From the NCBI GenBank assembly GCA_027886175.1, contig JAJNNQ010000002.1:7312001-7376000 (forward strand): a DNA stretch of 64,000 nt, given 5' to 3'. Below the pieces are notes generated by a model. That model was not told the DNA's origin. It did not search any database and worked only from the letters and a program-made list of their open reading frames with translations. Positions 40,584-52,179 of this stretch are shown one piece after another; the first letter of the stretch is position 1; the number at the start of each line of letters is the position of its first letter. This stretch comes from Phylloscopus collybita. Taxonomy: Eukaryota; Chordata; Aves; Passeriformes; Phylloscopidae. Both the position numbers and the translations under genes were made by a program.

Positions 40584-43500
40584 TTCCCTCTTGTTTAGGC
40601 TTTATGGTATTTTTGGATGGTGAGGGAAAAAATCAAGGTCAAGTTGTCTGACATAATCTGTCTGCTTTGCAACATTACATTTTCCTTTAAGATTACTGTA
40701 ATCAGAGTTTAGTGAAGAAAAAATTCAGTCAAGCAGAAATTGTCTAAGATGAGTGGTCACCAGAGATGTTCTCTAGTGCCTGTCCAGCCTGGGGCTTGTC
40801 TTGTACAATTTTCCTTTCAATGACCGTGACACACATAGCAGGAATTTGCCAAAAGTAAAAAGTTGAGAGACACTGCTCATACTGAAAGGAATCTGAATAT
40901 CCAGGACAAAGAAAGCCCTGGATATTAAATAACCAAAAGTACTGGAATCAAAAACTGGCTCCAAATTTCATTGTGCAAAAGTGTCCTGCTTTAGGGAAGC
41001 CATCAGAGGGACTTCTGCTGTAAATTGAACTCACCAGCTGAGAAGTCTGAGGAAAAAGGAAATAAGGCCATACCAGTGAATATCAGGACTATTAGGAGGC
41101 AACAATGTTATGCAGAGATGAGAAAAGTGGATGGAAATGCATTCATAAAAGTACTTCAAAGAGCACGAGGAAAGTTATAATTTGAGGGAGACCTGCTCTG
41201 CAACTTGTCACCCAGCCCTGGCCAGATATCCTAACAAAAAGTGTGAAGAAGGATTAATGAGATGATGCTGGCAGTGGGGAGCTGATCTTACAAGAAGACA
41301 CAGTGATTCCCAGTGGTAGCTTGACCACCTGTCAAACTGATCCTGCTCCCTAAATCAGCAGAAAACTCTTTGTATTTTCTGCTGGGTTATTTTATTGATT
41401 TAATCACCTATTTTATTTATACTGCTTTAATCACCTACATTGAATGATCAGATAAGAGCCAGAACCAGTTGCACAGGAAATATACACATGGATACGAGAG
41501 AGAAGAGGAGGAAGGAAAATCAGGGATCATCCCTTTCAATGACAAGAATCTGATGGATTGACTCAGCCTGTTTCTGGCAACCTCACCTGAGCAAGGCTTG
41601 CTCAGCTTAGAAAATCTTGACAGGGCAGAAAGGAGATTTTGTCTCCCAACATTCAACCAGATAAGACAGAAGCCAATGCTGGTGCAAGAATAAATGGACG
41701 TATACTGCCCATGAAGAGAGCTGAGCTGCAAGGTAAAGAGTGGTTTTAGGCTCCATACCAACCAGATTCTGCAGTTTCCAATGGGATTAGCCAGGAAAAT
41801 GGAAAAGGCATAACCACTGAGGGACACCAAATAAACACTCAAGTAAAACACTTAGAACAAAGGGCATTACTTTTTCACCCACAGAGCATTTATAAGCATA
41901 CAGCAACAGGATTCTGCTGTTGGAGGACGTTACAGAGGCCACAAGGATAAATGGGCTGAAACCCTGAAACCCAGGATAAATGGGAAAACAAGGAAAAATG
42001 GGAATGGCCAAACTCCAGAAGGGGAAACACATCAGTCTCTGCTTCAAACAGTCTTAGTGTTCCCAGGATGGAGCTCCACAAATTTGTGCAAAGGATTATA
42101 TGTAAGGAATGTGTGGTAGCAGGGGACCAGAGTGCACGGTGCAGGATGTATTTTCAAGTCCTAGATCCAAAGTGTATGGATCACTGCAGAGGCAAATGAA
42201 CCAAATTCCATGTCCTATATTTCACAAGACCATATGAACATTCTTATCTGGCCAAAATATTTCCTTGCTTAAGACCAGAGTATCAGATACAAACACAGCT
42301 TGTAGGTTACAGGTTTGTGTTCCAGAGAGGCATAATACACAAGATCTAGCAAACGGCTGTACCCCTCTTACAGAGTTCCACAAAATACTATATTGCCAAG
42401 CCAAAATATTCAAAAATTGTGAATGAGATCCCATTAATCAGGACACATCCTTAAAAATATATTTCAAAAGGAATCAAGAAATTTCTGACTACATTAAAGT
42501 CAATGACAAACCTTTTGTAAAGTCAATGACGAAATCCATATGGGATTAGTTTTAATTGCCTTTTGTTTTTATGAGCCTTCAGGACTCACCTACTTGCCAT
42601 TTCCAGTCTCTGTAATCAAAAAATTAATTTTCCTCTTTAACTGACTGATGGAGTTTTCCCACAATCTAATAAGTCCAGGAGTTGAGGCAATAAGAGAAGC
42701 ACAAGTTATCATAAGGTTTGTGCTCTAATTAAGTGTCTCCAGTCAATTGGAGAACAAATTTTTCTTTTAAGCTCCTGCAGGAAAAGGGTAGTGTCTCACA
42801 GGGAGATTTGATGAATTAGACAGGAGTGCCCTGGAATTAAGGGCTGGGAGTGTGGCCCAGACAATTCTGAGAAGGTGGAAGGACCAAGCTGGGAGGGAGA
42901 GTGGGGTGCAGATCCCAGCTAAGCTGTCCTTGCCACTGTGCCTCAGGGGAGAGGTGGGTGGAAGCAAGGATGTCTGCTTTTGGGACTGTCCACCTCCTTC
43001 CTGGCTGCTGCCACCTTTTCTGCCCTGTAGAGGCAGGAGCTGCTGGTCCTGTTCTGCAGATGGCACAGGCAGGGGTGCAGTGGGAGCAGAGCTGTCAGAT
43101 CGTGACTTCATCTGTGCCTGGTGTCACCCCTGCTTGCTGGGCTGCATGTGGGACAGAGGGAAGCAGAGGATTACCCTTGGGAAATGTTTAATTTGAGGGC
43201 ACTTATGTTCAGTTCAAGCTTGACACCTCAAACAATGGCAGCTGACTGATGCAATTTACAGAATATGGATTTATCTTCTGCTGATGTTCACTGACTTTAT
43301 TTTTTAGACTTGACTGACTTCATTCCCAGAAGCTGCTTCATACAGCAATGGTGAGAGTGGAGCAGTGAAGACCTCTCTTGAGGCTGGAAAAAACCCATGG
43401 AAAACAGCTGGAAATATCTTCTTGGAAGATAAGAGCTTAGCCTAAGAAGGGAAAAAAACTCCAAATCTGCAAGAAACAGAATGATGGGAGGGGGCCAAGA

Positions 43501-43779
43501 GGGACAGAAATATTTTAAGCTAAAAATAAACCTCAATTCTGAAACTTAAATATATAAAGCTGTCTATTAAAAAATAGTACCAGATTACATCTCTACAGTG
43601 CCAAATAATTAATAACTTTTAATAACCCTAATAAATTTGGATTTCATCAAAATCTTGTTGCATATCATTGACTGTTTCAAGCAAGGACTATGAGTTCTTT
43701 AGGGAGACCAGCACCTGTGTTAAAATGTACACTGCTGACATCTTTCCCAGGTACATCAATTATAATTAAAGAGTAATAA

Positions 43780-44170
43780 GAATGCCAGGATGGACTTCAC
43801 AGGCACTTTCATGTGGGAGCCCTAGCATTTAAAATTAAATCCATTAATTGTAACTACTGTACGCTTGTGATCTTTCTGATAGCGTACAAACTAATTCATT
43901 GCTTTTGCAGCCATGCCAGTCTTTGTTAATTAAGGTTTGTGATTTATTTAATTTGAACAGGGATGTATCAGAGTGCCCCAAACTGGACTGATAAAAGTTC
44001 ATTAGTTTGTACTGTTTAAGACAATTTGGAATCTGATAATGAAAAATGTTTCTAGGCGCCTGACAAAAATTGATTAGCAAAATGGTCTCTAATTGTTTAA
44101 AGGAAAGCTCTATATTTTCTTCAACCCACCCATCCGCAAGTTCATATGTTAAGAAGCTCTTCTCGCTCTG
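43780..44170. promoter_or_regulatory. Candidate conserved element with CpG-bearing inverted repeat
   Basis: AT-rich, complex block: AAATCCATTAATTGTAACTA, GTTAATTAAGG, TTATTTAATTTG, AAAAATTGATTAGCAAAATG, CTCTAATTGTTTAAAGG. A perfect 8-bp inverted repeat TGTACGCT / AGCGTACA (43858-43865 and 43881-43888) has a 15-base spacer. CpGs survive only inside the arms and in GGCGCC. No coding frame. Confidence 0.42.
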
Positions 44171-44674
44171 AAGTGGCTCTGAAATACATTTGAAGATAAA
44201 AGGCTGATTTAAAATTATTGTTGGCATTGCTTAGGGGAGGAGGGAGCCACTGTGCTGTCATCATCTGGAAGGCTTTCTTTCTTTCTTCTCTTTCCATGCA
44301 CAGCAGCCAGCACCACAGTCTTTGAGTGAGAGTCAAACATTAACAAAAGTGTTCCTCCAAAATAGTATTAAGGTAGGAGTTTCTCTGCTTTGCAAATGTG
44401 AAAGAGAGCTGAAGAATGTGGGACCAATGTGACCAAGCAGTGGCTTAGAGAGGACAGCCCTTTGTCATCAGAGAGATCTCAGCAATAGAGCAATAATCCT
44501 GACCATAGGCTGGTGAGTCTCATCGTGAGGTTGGCACTGGAGGAGTCATAACAGTGATCCAAAAGGAACCCAGAGCAATCAGATGAGATACAAACAACCA
44601 TAGCCATTAGTTTGGTGAACTGAGTCACCTGTGGACAAAGCAGGACAACTCATTGCTCAGCACACTGTAGTGTA

Positions 44675-45290
44675 GGTTTGAATGACCCCAAGGATGCAAG
44701 TTTCACAAGGTATCTCTCTGGGTCCCATACAGAGTGTTTCACCACCAGCAGCATGAAATATCTAGCTGAAAATAATCTCATTTCCCTTGTTGCACTTGTG
44801 TCCATTGCAACTTGTGTCCTCAAGATGAGCTTGGTTCCACCTTCACTATCCACTCCAATTAGACAGTAATAAAATGCAGGGAGGTCTTTCCTTCAGCCTC
44901 TGGTCTCAAGGCTGGACAAACCAAATCCTTTCAGTCTCTCTTTGTATCAAACCAAATCCTTTCAGTCTCTCTTTGTATCATACAGTCCAGTCCCTCATTG
45001 TGTTTTTGGTCCTCTGATGATTTCCTCCAGTATTTCAAAATCCTTCTTGCCCTGAGGAGCCCAGAATTGCATGCAGTGTTCCAGATGCACTCCCAGAGAG
45101 AAGAGAGTGTAAAAAGTGCAGAGAGAAGTTCCATCAAGCTGCTGACTATGCTCTACACAGCCGGTTTTCTCTGCTGCAAGGGCACACTGGCCACTCATGC
45201 TCAACTTCCTGCCTAGGTGCAGCCCAGGCCCTTCTGTGCACAGGTGTTTTCCAGCTGGCTTACTGGGTCATGATTATACAGTAGGTTAGT
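44675..45290 (-). mobile_element. Old CR1 LINE fragment, minus orientation
   Basis: Diverged but recognisable CR1 text in reverse: CTTGTGTCCATTGCAACTTG, GGCTGGACAAACC, CCTTCTTGCCCTGAGGAGCC, GCATGCAGTGTTCCAGATGC, GCAAGGGCACACTGGCCACT, CAGGCCCTTCTGTGCACAGG. Its divergence suggests an older subfamily than the copies at 22.2 and 49.9 kb. It contains an exact 31-bp tandem duplication (44918-44948 and 44949-44979). Confidence 0.85.
44918..44979. repeat. Exact 31-bp tandem duplication inside CR1
   Basis: Two identical 31-bp copies, each starting AAACCAAATCCTTTCAG and ending TTTGTATC. As the host element is heavily diverged, perfect identity means the duplication happened long after insertion. Confidence 0.95.
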
Positions 45291-45299
45291 GGAAGTGCT

Positions 45300-48200
45300 A
45301 GGCATTTAAACTACATCTCCTGAATCCTATGGCACCTTCATCTCTTCCTAATGGCACTTTGAAAATCCAAATTAATTGGAAGAGATCAAAAGAAAAATGT
45401 CATTTCTGTGTCTTTTTCTAGAATAGATGTTAATTACAGTCTTTAGAATTGGTAAAATGGGAATTATTCAGCAGTCTCTGACACTTTTCTCAATATCCTT
45501 CTGTGACACTAATAATAATCCTGAATAATTTTATTGCTCATTTGTCATTTAGGTCTTAAAAACTGTTTAGAAGTGCCTAAGCATCATTGATCCTGCTTTA
45601 AGGATAAAGGATATTTTTTTCTTTATTGTTTTATTTTCTTTATTTATTTAATTTCTTTACTGGCTTGTTTTCAGTCACAGGGAAAGTGAACTGACTACAG
45701 CTAACTTCAGCCTTGCACATTGCAAGTGCTCAATGTCGTAATGAACTTTCAGTCAATCAGCACATCCAGTGACTTGAATCCCTTATAAGGGAGAAGTTTA
45801 GAAAAGGAAGTGACTCTGTGTGGAGAAGTCTAGATGAAGAGGTCAGACCAGATGCCCAATATTTAGCTAAAATGAGATTACACAGATGTCACTTATAAAG
45901 AAATATAAGAGTAGGTAGGAGTAAAATTCAGGAACTTTATTCTAAGGCAGCATAAACTGTCTTATCTCCTACTGAATTCATGTGTAGCTATGCTCATTTT
46001 TATCAGTGGCAAACATAAATGAATGGATCTGAGCCATGAAAAATCTAAAACTAGAGAAGAACCTTTACAGCTCATATAGGACTAAGCTAAAACACCCATG
46101 CAGAAAATTAATCTGAATAACTCGAATGACACACAGATGTAAATCACAATAATTTTTCAGGATCCCTTAGAAAGCTGTAGTAAATTCTTCAGAATAATTT
46201 TAAATATCAGAATACTATTGTTTCCCCTTAGTTATCTAAACTGATTTTTGTGGTTTTTTTTTCTTTTTCTTTCTTGTAATTATTTTACGCAAGATCATAA
46301 TTTGTGTTCCTTAAATACTTTTCAAATGAGTCTTCAGAATATGAATTTACTGTCTGCCTTTATTTCAAGCTGCTTCCAGATGAAGGCTACTTCCACCTCA
46401 TAAGAACTGGTCAGGGAAAATTTACTTTCTGAGTGGACATGGTACTGACAGGTGTTTTCAAATTTTTTTTTTCACTGTTACAGGTGCTCAGGCCTTGTGC
46501 AACAACTAACCCATCTGAGTGTTCATACTTAATGAACAGAGGTTGGGGTGTACTGGGATTTTCTTCAGACATTCAAGACTGTTAACATTTGTAATTATGA
46601 GTAATTTGTTATGAAGGGCCTCTTTAAATTCTTCTTTGAATTCCTGCATAAAAATACACCCATAAATCCTTGTCTCAATACATGCACATGTAAGTATGCA
46701 TGTGTGTATCTGCTTTTTTGGATCACAGGGAAGCTCAGGTGACCTAACTTAAAGAAATAATCTGGTCTGTTTTTCTCAAACCACATGAAAGATTTGACTT
46801 CGACAAGGTTTTTGTTTACATGGGCACCAAGGGAGGGTGAAAATACTCCAACCAATTTAAATAGGAAATTAAATGGAACATGTTTTAACAACAACTAGAT
46901 GTGTATTCGCCCATAGCACACATGTTTCTCTCAAGATAAAATCAATGTGTTGGAATTGCTTGGAATACCAATTTTTATAATGCTTACGTTTAGGGAAAGC
47001 TTCCAGGTGTATTAAAGGTGAGCCAAAGATAGTAAGGTAAATATGAAGTTACATTTATGTTCACTTGAGTGTAATTATTCTTTAAAATTGGACTTTCAAT
47101 GACATGTAAGAACCCTGAATGCTCCATTCCTAACAAAATAAATAGTTCAGGTTTTAGGCAGACTTGAAAAAGACGATCCTAATCTTAACTGAACACCTCT
47201 GCAGTAATAGTACTTGAATTAAATATGTTTATATTTTGAAACCCCAGAAAACAAAACAGGATTTATACTTAACTAACATTTGTCAAATTACATAACAATG
47301 TCTTACAACTATAGCTCTAAAACTATAATAAGCCCTTACCCCCAGTGCTCCTCAGAAGACTGGATTCTGAAAATAAATGATCTTGCTCCATCAGAAGATG
47401 TGAATGAAATGTAGGCACCTCTGGGGGTGGATTTTTGCTATGTAGACATTATAAAGGATCTGAGACTATAGGCTAATAACTATTTTTTCCTAGAAACTGT
47501 GGACATAAGGTTCCTCATCTCTTCAGCTCAACATGCCTTTAGAGGGATAAGGTGCCAATACTGAGAAAGATACCACTTGTTTGGCTTTTTTACATCTTTA
47601 ACAGCAGGGACAGAGGGCAACAAATAGATATTTGTGGATTTCTAAAGGAAACCCCAAAATCTCACTTAACCAAGCCAACAGAACATGGAATGATGGCCCT
47701 GGACTGGAATCCAAATGCATCACTATAGTTTGCTGACATGATCAGCTCTGTAGTACAGGATGGAGCCTGTCCATTTTTCAAAACTGGGCCAAAGCCTTGA
47801 GCAGTTGTTTTGGTAATGTAGATGAGCCTTTAGGTCTTAATAGTTCCTACAATTACTGCTGAATCTGGCCTTGGCTCAGGAATAAACTCCTTGTATTGAA
47901 AAGATTTACTATCCTAACTATATCTGTATCTCAATTTAATGAAAATGTTAAGGATAATTTGATGGTTTCTTGCCAGTGTAATTTTAAATAAAATGTCTTC
48001 ATTCCTTGGCAGTGTCTATTGGCATTCAGGTTTAACTAAAGGAAGTGCTTAAGTGAAGTGCTTTTTACATTACAGTCTTGCCAGTATCTTCTCTGATAGA
48101 GTAGATTTAATTTTCTGTGTTTTACCCAGAGTAAATAAATTAAAAAAAAAAAAAACAAACCTCCCACCGTCAGTCCATATGGTAGTAAACCTTACTAAAA

Positions 48201-49520
48201 GCATTACTAAAAATCAGGTATTGGCCTATCACAGCACTTGGACTAATCTCAAGCCTCATCTCCTGTAAATTAAAGTATTTCTAACTTATTTACTGTTCAT
48301 TTTTTATGCACTCTTGTAAAAAATCTTTCTGTACCTAGGGAAATAATGTAGTACATAATGAGGCGCTGTCAGTGCATCTTAGATTTTCATTTGAGTTCAG
48401 CAAGTCAGCAAAAAAGTTTAGGACACTTTATTATAATTGCATAGGGAATGGAAAGTAATGGTAAGGTGGTGACAATTTGGCCATCATACCATACAGAACT
48501 GAGCAGCTGCCAAATACAGTTTTGATTGTTTACCCTGTCTAAATCAGGAATGTGTGTACAGAATGAGGCCAGAAGGACAATGCATCAGAACTTAAATTGT
48601 TTGGAGGTAGTCTGAGAATAGAAAAAAGATTGTAGAAATAAACCCGTGCTCATTAAAAGGGTAAAACATGCATAATATTTATTGTCCTTCTAAAATATAA
48701 GTGCCATTGATTTGTTTTAGTGTGCGGAAAGAGTATTTACAAAAATTAAAAAAAATCTCCCTGACAGAGGCAGAGTGTGCTGCTACTTACATTAAGGTAC
48801 CAGGAGCTCATAATTTTAAAAGTTCATAAGTCACCTCAGTAATGTTATTCTTGGCACCCTGCACAACAACTTAAGACCTTCACCACCCCTGGGAAGGAAT
48901 GATTTTTCTTGTTATTATTGCTACCCACCAAATCTTAATCCCTCTTTTTTTTCTGCTCAACAAGAGACACATTCAGAAGTGTCAATAAGAGACTTTAAGA
49001 AGATGGCTTTGCTCTGAGCCACTCACAGTGAAAAAGCAAGATCTTACGACATCCATATGGGCACCACGGATTTTTCCTGTTCCTTGGTACCTAGAAGCAG
49101 GCCCTGGAGACACTCTATGGATAAGTTTCTCTGTGGAAATGTGAATTGACGTATTTTCTACAGCTGTGACTATCTTTGTGTTGCTGTTTCAATTTCTATG
49201 GCATGCATTTACAAGAAAAATATGATATTTGCACACACTTGGGAAACTTGACTTCAGGGAGTGAAGAAAATGTTGAGGAATGACACCTTTTTAATAGACT
49301 GCATCTGATAAACAACTGGACCAAGTCACTTGTACCTGGGAGCAGTGTGTACACAAGCGTGCAAAGGCAAAAAGGACAGAGAACTGACCAGGGAAATACA
49401 AAAGGCCTTGTGGAATGTGTAATAAAGAGGTGAGAAAGATGGGAAAGTTGCAGGAGGTGATGAAGGTGGGTTAACACAGCGTACACACAAGAGCAGTACT
49501 CCTACATCCTTGAATATATG
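45300..49520. other. Intergenic region, no gene recognised
   Basis: AT-rich unique DNA with T-rich stretches (about 45.6 and 46.25 kb) and a short A run (about 48143). No gene, RNA or repeat that I can name. Confidence 0.4.
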
Positions 49521-49522
49521 TT

Positions 49523-49880
49523 TGTCGGGGCCCTGGATTGCCCTGAACAGCTTCATCTGGGGCCCCCACTCACTCACCCATCTAAGCTCAGGTGTACTTG
49601 TCTCCAGCCCTTCCTCCTGGATGAACTGTGGACCTACATCACAGCACTGTCTGGTCTCTCAGGACTCGTCCACTCACCCTGCCTGGGGCTGTCAGTGAAT
49701 CCTGTGTAACCACTGCCAGGCTCTGCACTCTCTCTCTGGATCCTGTGGAATTATGTTCTGGCCTGGGAGGGCATCCCCATCTGTGCTGGGGGCATCCACT
49801 TTGCTTCCTTCCTGGAACAACCTGTTTTTGCTGCTCCCTGAGAATATTAAACCAGTCGTGGCCTCCAAGGGCACATGCAA
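49523..49880 (+). mobile_element. Probable solo LTR of an endogenous retrovirus
   Basis: A segment beginning TGTCGGGGCCCTGGATTGCC and ending near GCCTCCAAGGGCACA, with a polyadenylation-like AATATTAAACC close to the 3' end, has the layout of an avian LTR. Its GC content differs from the flanks. There is no internal viral coding sequence next to it, so it would be a solo LTR. I could not find a clean target-site duplication, and boundaries are approximate. It abuts the CR1 at 49884. Confidence 0.45.
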
Positions 49881-49883
49881 ATC

Positions 49884-50450
49884 AGAAAATCACAGAATGG
49901 CTTGGGTTGGAAGGGACCTTAAAAATCATCTAGTTCCAACTTCCCTGCCATGGACAGGGACACATCCCACTAGACTAGGTTACTTGGAGTTCCACCCAGA
50001 CTGTACTTGAACACTTCCAGGGATGGGACATCTGCAACTTCTCTGGGCAACATGTGCCAGTGCTCACCACCCTCACAGTAAAAAAATTCTTTCTAATATC
50101 TAATCTGAATCTACTCTTTTTTGGTTTAAAGCCATTCCCTCTTGTTCTGTCACTACATTCCATTGTAAAAACTTTCTTTCTAGCTTTCTTGCAGGCTCCC
50201 TTCAGGTGCTGGAATGCCACAATGAGGTAATTCCAAAGCCTTCTCTTCATTGACTGAACAATCCCAATTCTTCCAACCTTTCCTCAGAGCAGAGATGCTC
50301 CATCCCTCTAATCATCTTGGTGGCCTTCTGTGGACTCAATCCAACAGGTTGATGTCCTTCCTGTGCTGGGAACACCAGAAATCACCAAGACTTCTCAGGC
50401 ACTCCTCAGCTGGGCCTGTGTCATTTACCAACCACTTCTGCAGAAGGTAA
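49884..50450 (-). mobile_element. CR1 LINE 3'-end fragment, minus orientation
   Basis: Reverse-strand CR1 3' end: AATCACAGAATGGCTTGGGTT, GGAAGGGACCTTAAAAATC, CACTTCCAGGGATGGGACAT, CTCTGGGCAACATGTGCCAG, TAAAGCCATTCCCTCTTG, CCAACAGGTTGATGTCCTTC. About 560 bp, 5'-truncated, no intact reverse-transcriptase frame. Confidence 0.95.
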
Positions 50451-50459
50451 CAGCCAGGG

Positions 50460-51638
50460 TCAGCAGAAGATCCATTGTCCTTCTGACACTGAAGCTGGAA
50501 CATTTCAAATGTGTATCAGTGAAAACCCTACTTCATAGAAACTCTGCTCTCTGTAGTTTCCTGTTTCTTTGGCTTCTTACATGAGGAGGGATTGCATCCC
50601 TAAGTTGTCTTTGCTACTGATAAAGATGGCACAAACTCATGACCTAACAGGTTTATTCTGTGCTAATGAGAAATAATTAATTAATTACTAGGGACACCTA
50701 GACTAGTCCTCTTTTTTTTTGTATGAGACTTACATAGTTTATCAAGGCCAAAGTCAAATTGAAAAGAATCTTGTCATGTTTGGGGAAAAAACTTACTATC
50801 TATAGAACAGAATACAGAGTGGTGGGATATTTCATCAGCAATGCAATGTGTTGAAACTATGAACAAACATATGATGTGGTATTTCACAATACCCTAAATC
50901 CCATCTGCATTTGTAAACAGTATTTAAGGAGGCCAGGCTCGCTTATACTGAGATGATGTTATCTGGGGAAATGCCAGGCTAATGCTTACTCTTGCCAAAC
51001 ACTCATTCCCTTGTGAAAAGTCTGAAAGTTTAAAATTTAGACTCTTCTGAATAATCAAAATCCAATGAAATCTGAACAAATTGTTCATTTGCCAGTCAGC
51101 TTGACAACAGTTAAAGAGCATTGTGCTCTTGGTATGAACAGCTGCAAAGCGCATACATCCTCTCCTGATGTGGGTGCTTGCCTTTTGTTTGTTGTGATAT
51201 GCCTATGTGAGAATTCACGAGCTAGAGCTCGTGAAATCAAATTTACACTGATGGGAATGAAAGCTGGATTTCGCCACCTATATTTATTTACCACCTTGAG
51301 CTGCAGACTGAGTAACTGCTTTTTGTTGTTGCTGTCTGTGACACCTCTGTATCTGGAGGGATGCAGTCACCACACTGAAAAAAATGGAGAGCGGGCTAAA
51401 AAAATCTAAGAGCAGCCTCAGGTGTAGTTTCACCATTCAGGTCTGCTGCTTTTACATGACAGCCTTTTTCTCTTTCCATGCCTCATCAGCTGAGGTCCCA
51501 TTCCTGAGCCCATCTCTATCATGGACTTTCTCGAGTGTATTTTCATGGCTGTGTGAATTGTCATGGCTAGACAGAAGCCTGTATTGGTGCATTCAGTGTT
51601 CAGTCTTCACCCTGGTCACAAAGTCTTTGCAATGGGGC
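50460..51638. other. Intergenic region upstream of UBE3C, no gene recognised
   Basis: Unique sequence without coding signature. It contains a 22-bp near-palindrome (51214-51235): arms TTCACGAGCT and AGCTCGTGAA around a two-base AG centre. Confidence 0.4.
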
Positions 51639-51690
51639 CATGTCCATCACATGTCCATCACATGTCCATCACATGTCCATCACATGTCCA
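51639..51690. repeat. 11-bp tandem repeat CATGTCCATCA
   Basis: 4.7 perfect copies of CATGTCCATCA lie against the 5' edge of the CR1 fragment that starts at about 51691. Confidence 0.95.
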
Positions 51691-52022
51691 GCTCTTCCTG
51701 GAGGAGAGGAGGCTCAGTGGTGACCTTACCTGTCCGTACAACTCCCTGAAAGGAAGATGTAGCCAGGTAGGGGTCGGTCTCTTCTCCCAGCACTGGAGAG
51801 GAACTGGCCTCAACTTACACCAGGGGATGTTCAGGTTGGGCAACAGGAGGAATTTTTTTCTCAGAAAAGGGTGAATAAACACCGGAATGAGCTGCCCGGG
51901 GAGGTGGAGTCACCGTCCTTGGAGTTAAGAACTGGACGCGGCACTTAGCTGACGGAGGTGTTTGGTCAAAAGTTCGACTCTCATCTCAGAGGTCTTTTTC
52001 AACCTTATTTATTCCGTGATAT
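51691..52022 (+). mobile_element. CR1 LINE 3'-end fragment, plus orientation, next to the UBE3C promoter
   Basis: Plus-strand CR1 text: GGAGAGGAGGCTCAGTGGTG, AACTCCCTGAAAGGAAGATG, GGGGTCGGTCTCTTCTCCCA, GAATGAGCTGCCCGGGGAGG, TGGAGTCACCGTCCTTGGAG, TCTCAGAGGTCTTTTTCAAC. It ends about 150 bp before the UBE3C CpG island, separated by an AT/CATA simple repeat. Several CpGs remain, which suggests a younger copy or protection near an unmethylated island. Confidence 0.93.
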
Positions 52023-52040
52023 GCTTATGCTAAAAGCACA

Positions 52041-52118
52041 AATTATATATACATACATACATACACATATATATGTATACATGCATACACATATATTTAT
52101 ATGTGCGCGTGTGTGACA
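52041..52118. repeat. AT/CATA/GT-type simple repeat
   Basis: Degenerate mix of TATA, CATA and GT/CG dinucleotides between the CR1 fragment and the UBE3C CpG island. Confidence 0.85.
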
Positions 52119-52179
52119 AATGTATTCCCACAGCCAAATGACGCTGAGGAGGGCCAGCCCTATGCCAAAGCCCGGCTGG

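Larger units (their letters stand above)
38150..43780. other. Intergenic region, no gene recognised
   Basis: Unique AT-rich DNA. A perfect CRE palindrome TGACGTCA lies at 39144-39151. About 39970-40010 weakly resembles a CR1 fragment (GAGAGTGTACAGAAGAGGGC) but is too short and decayed to call. 41.4-42.1 kb has the texture of an old, decayed element I cannot name. Confidence 0.4.
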
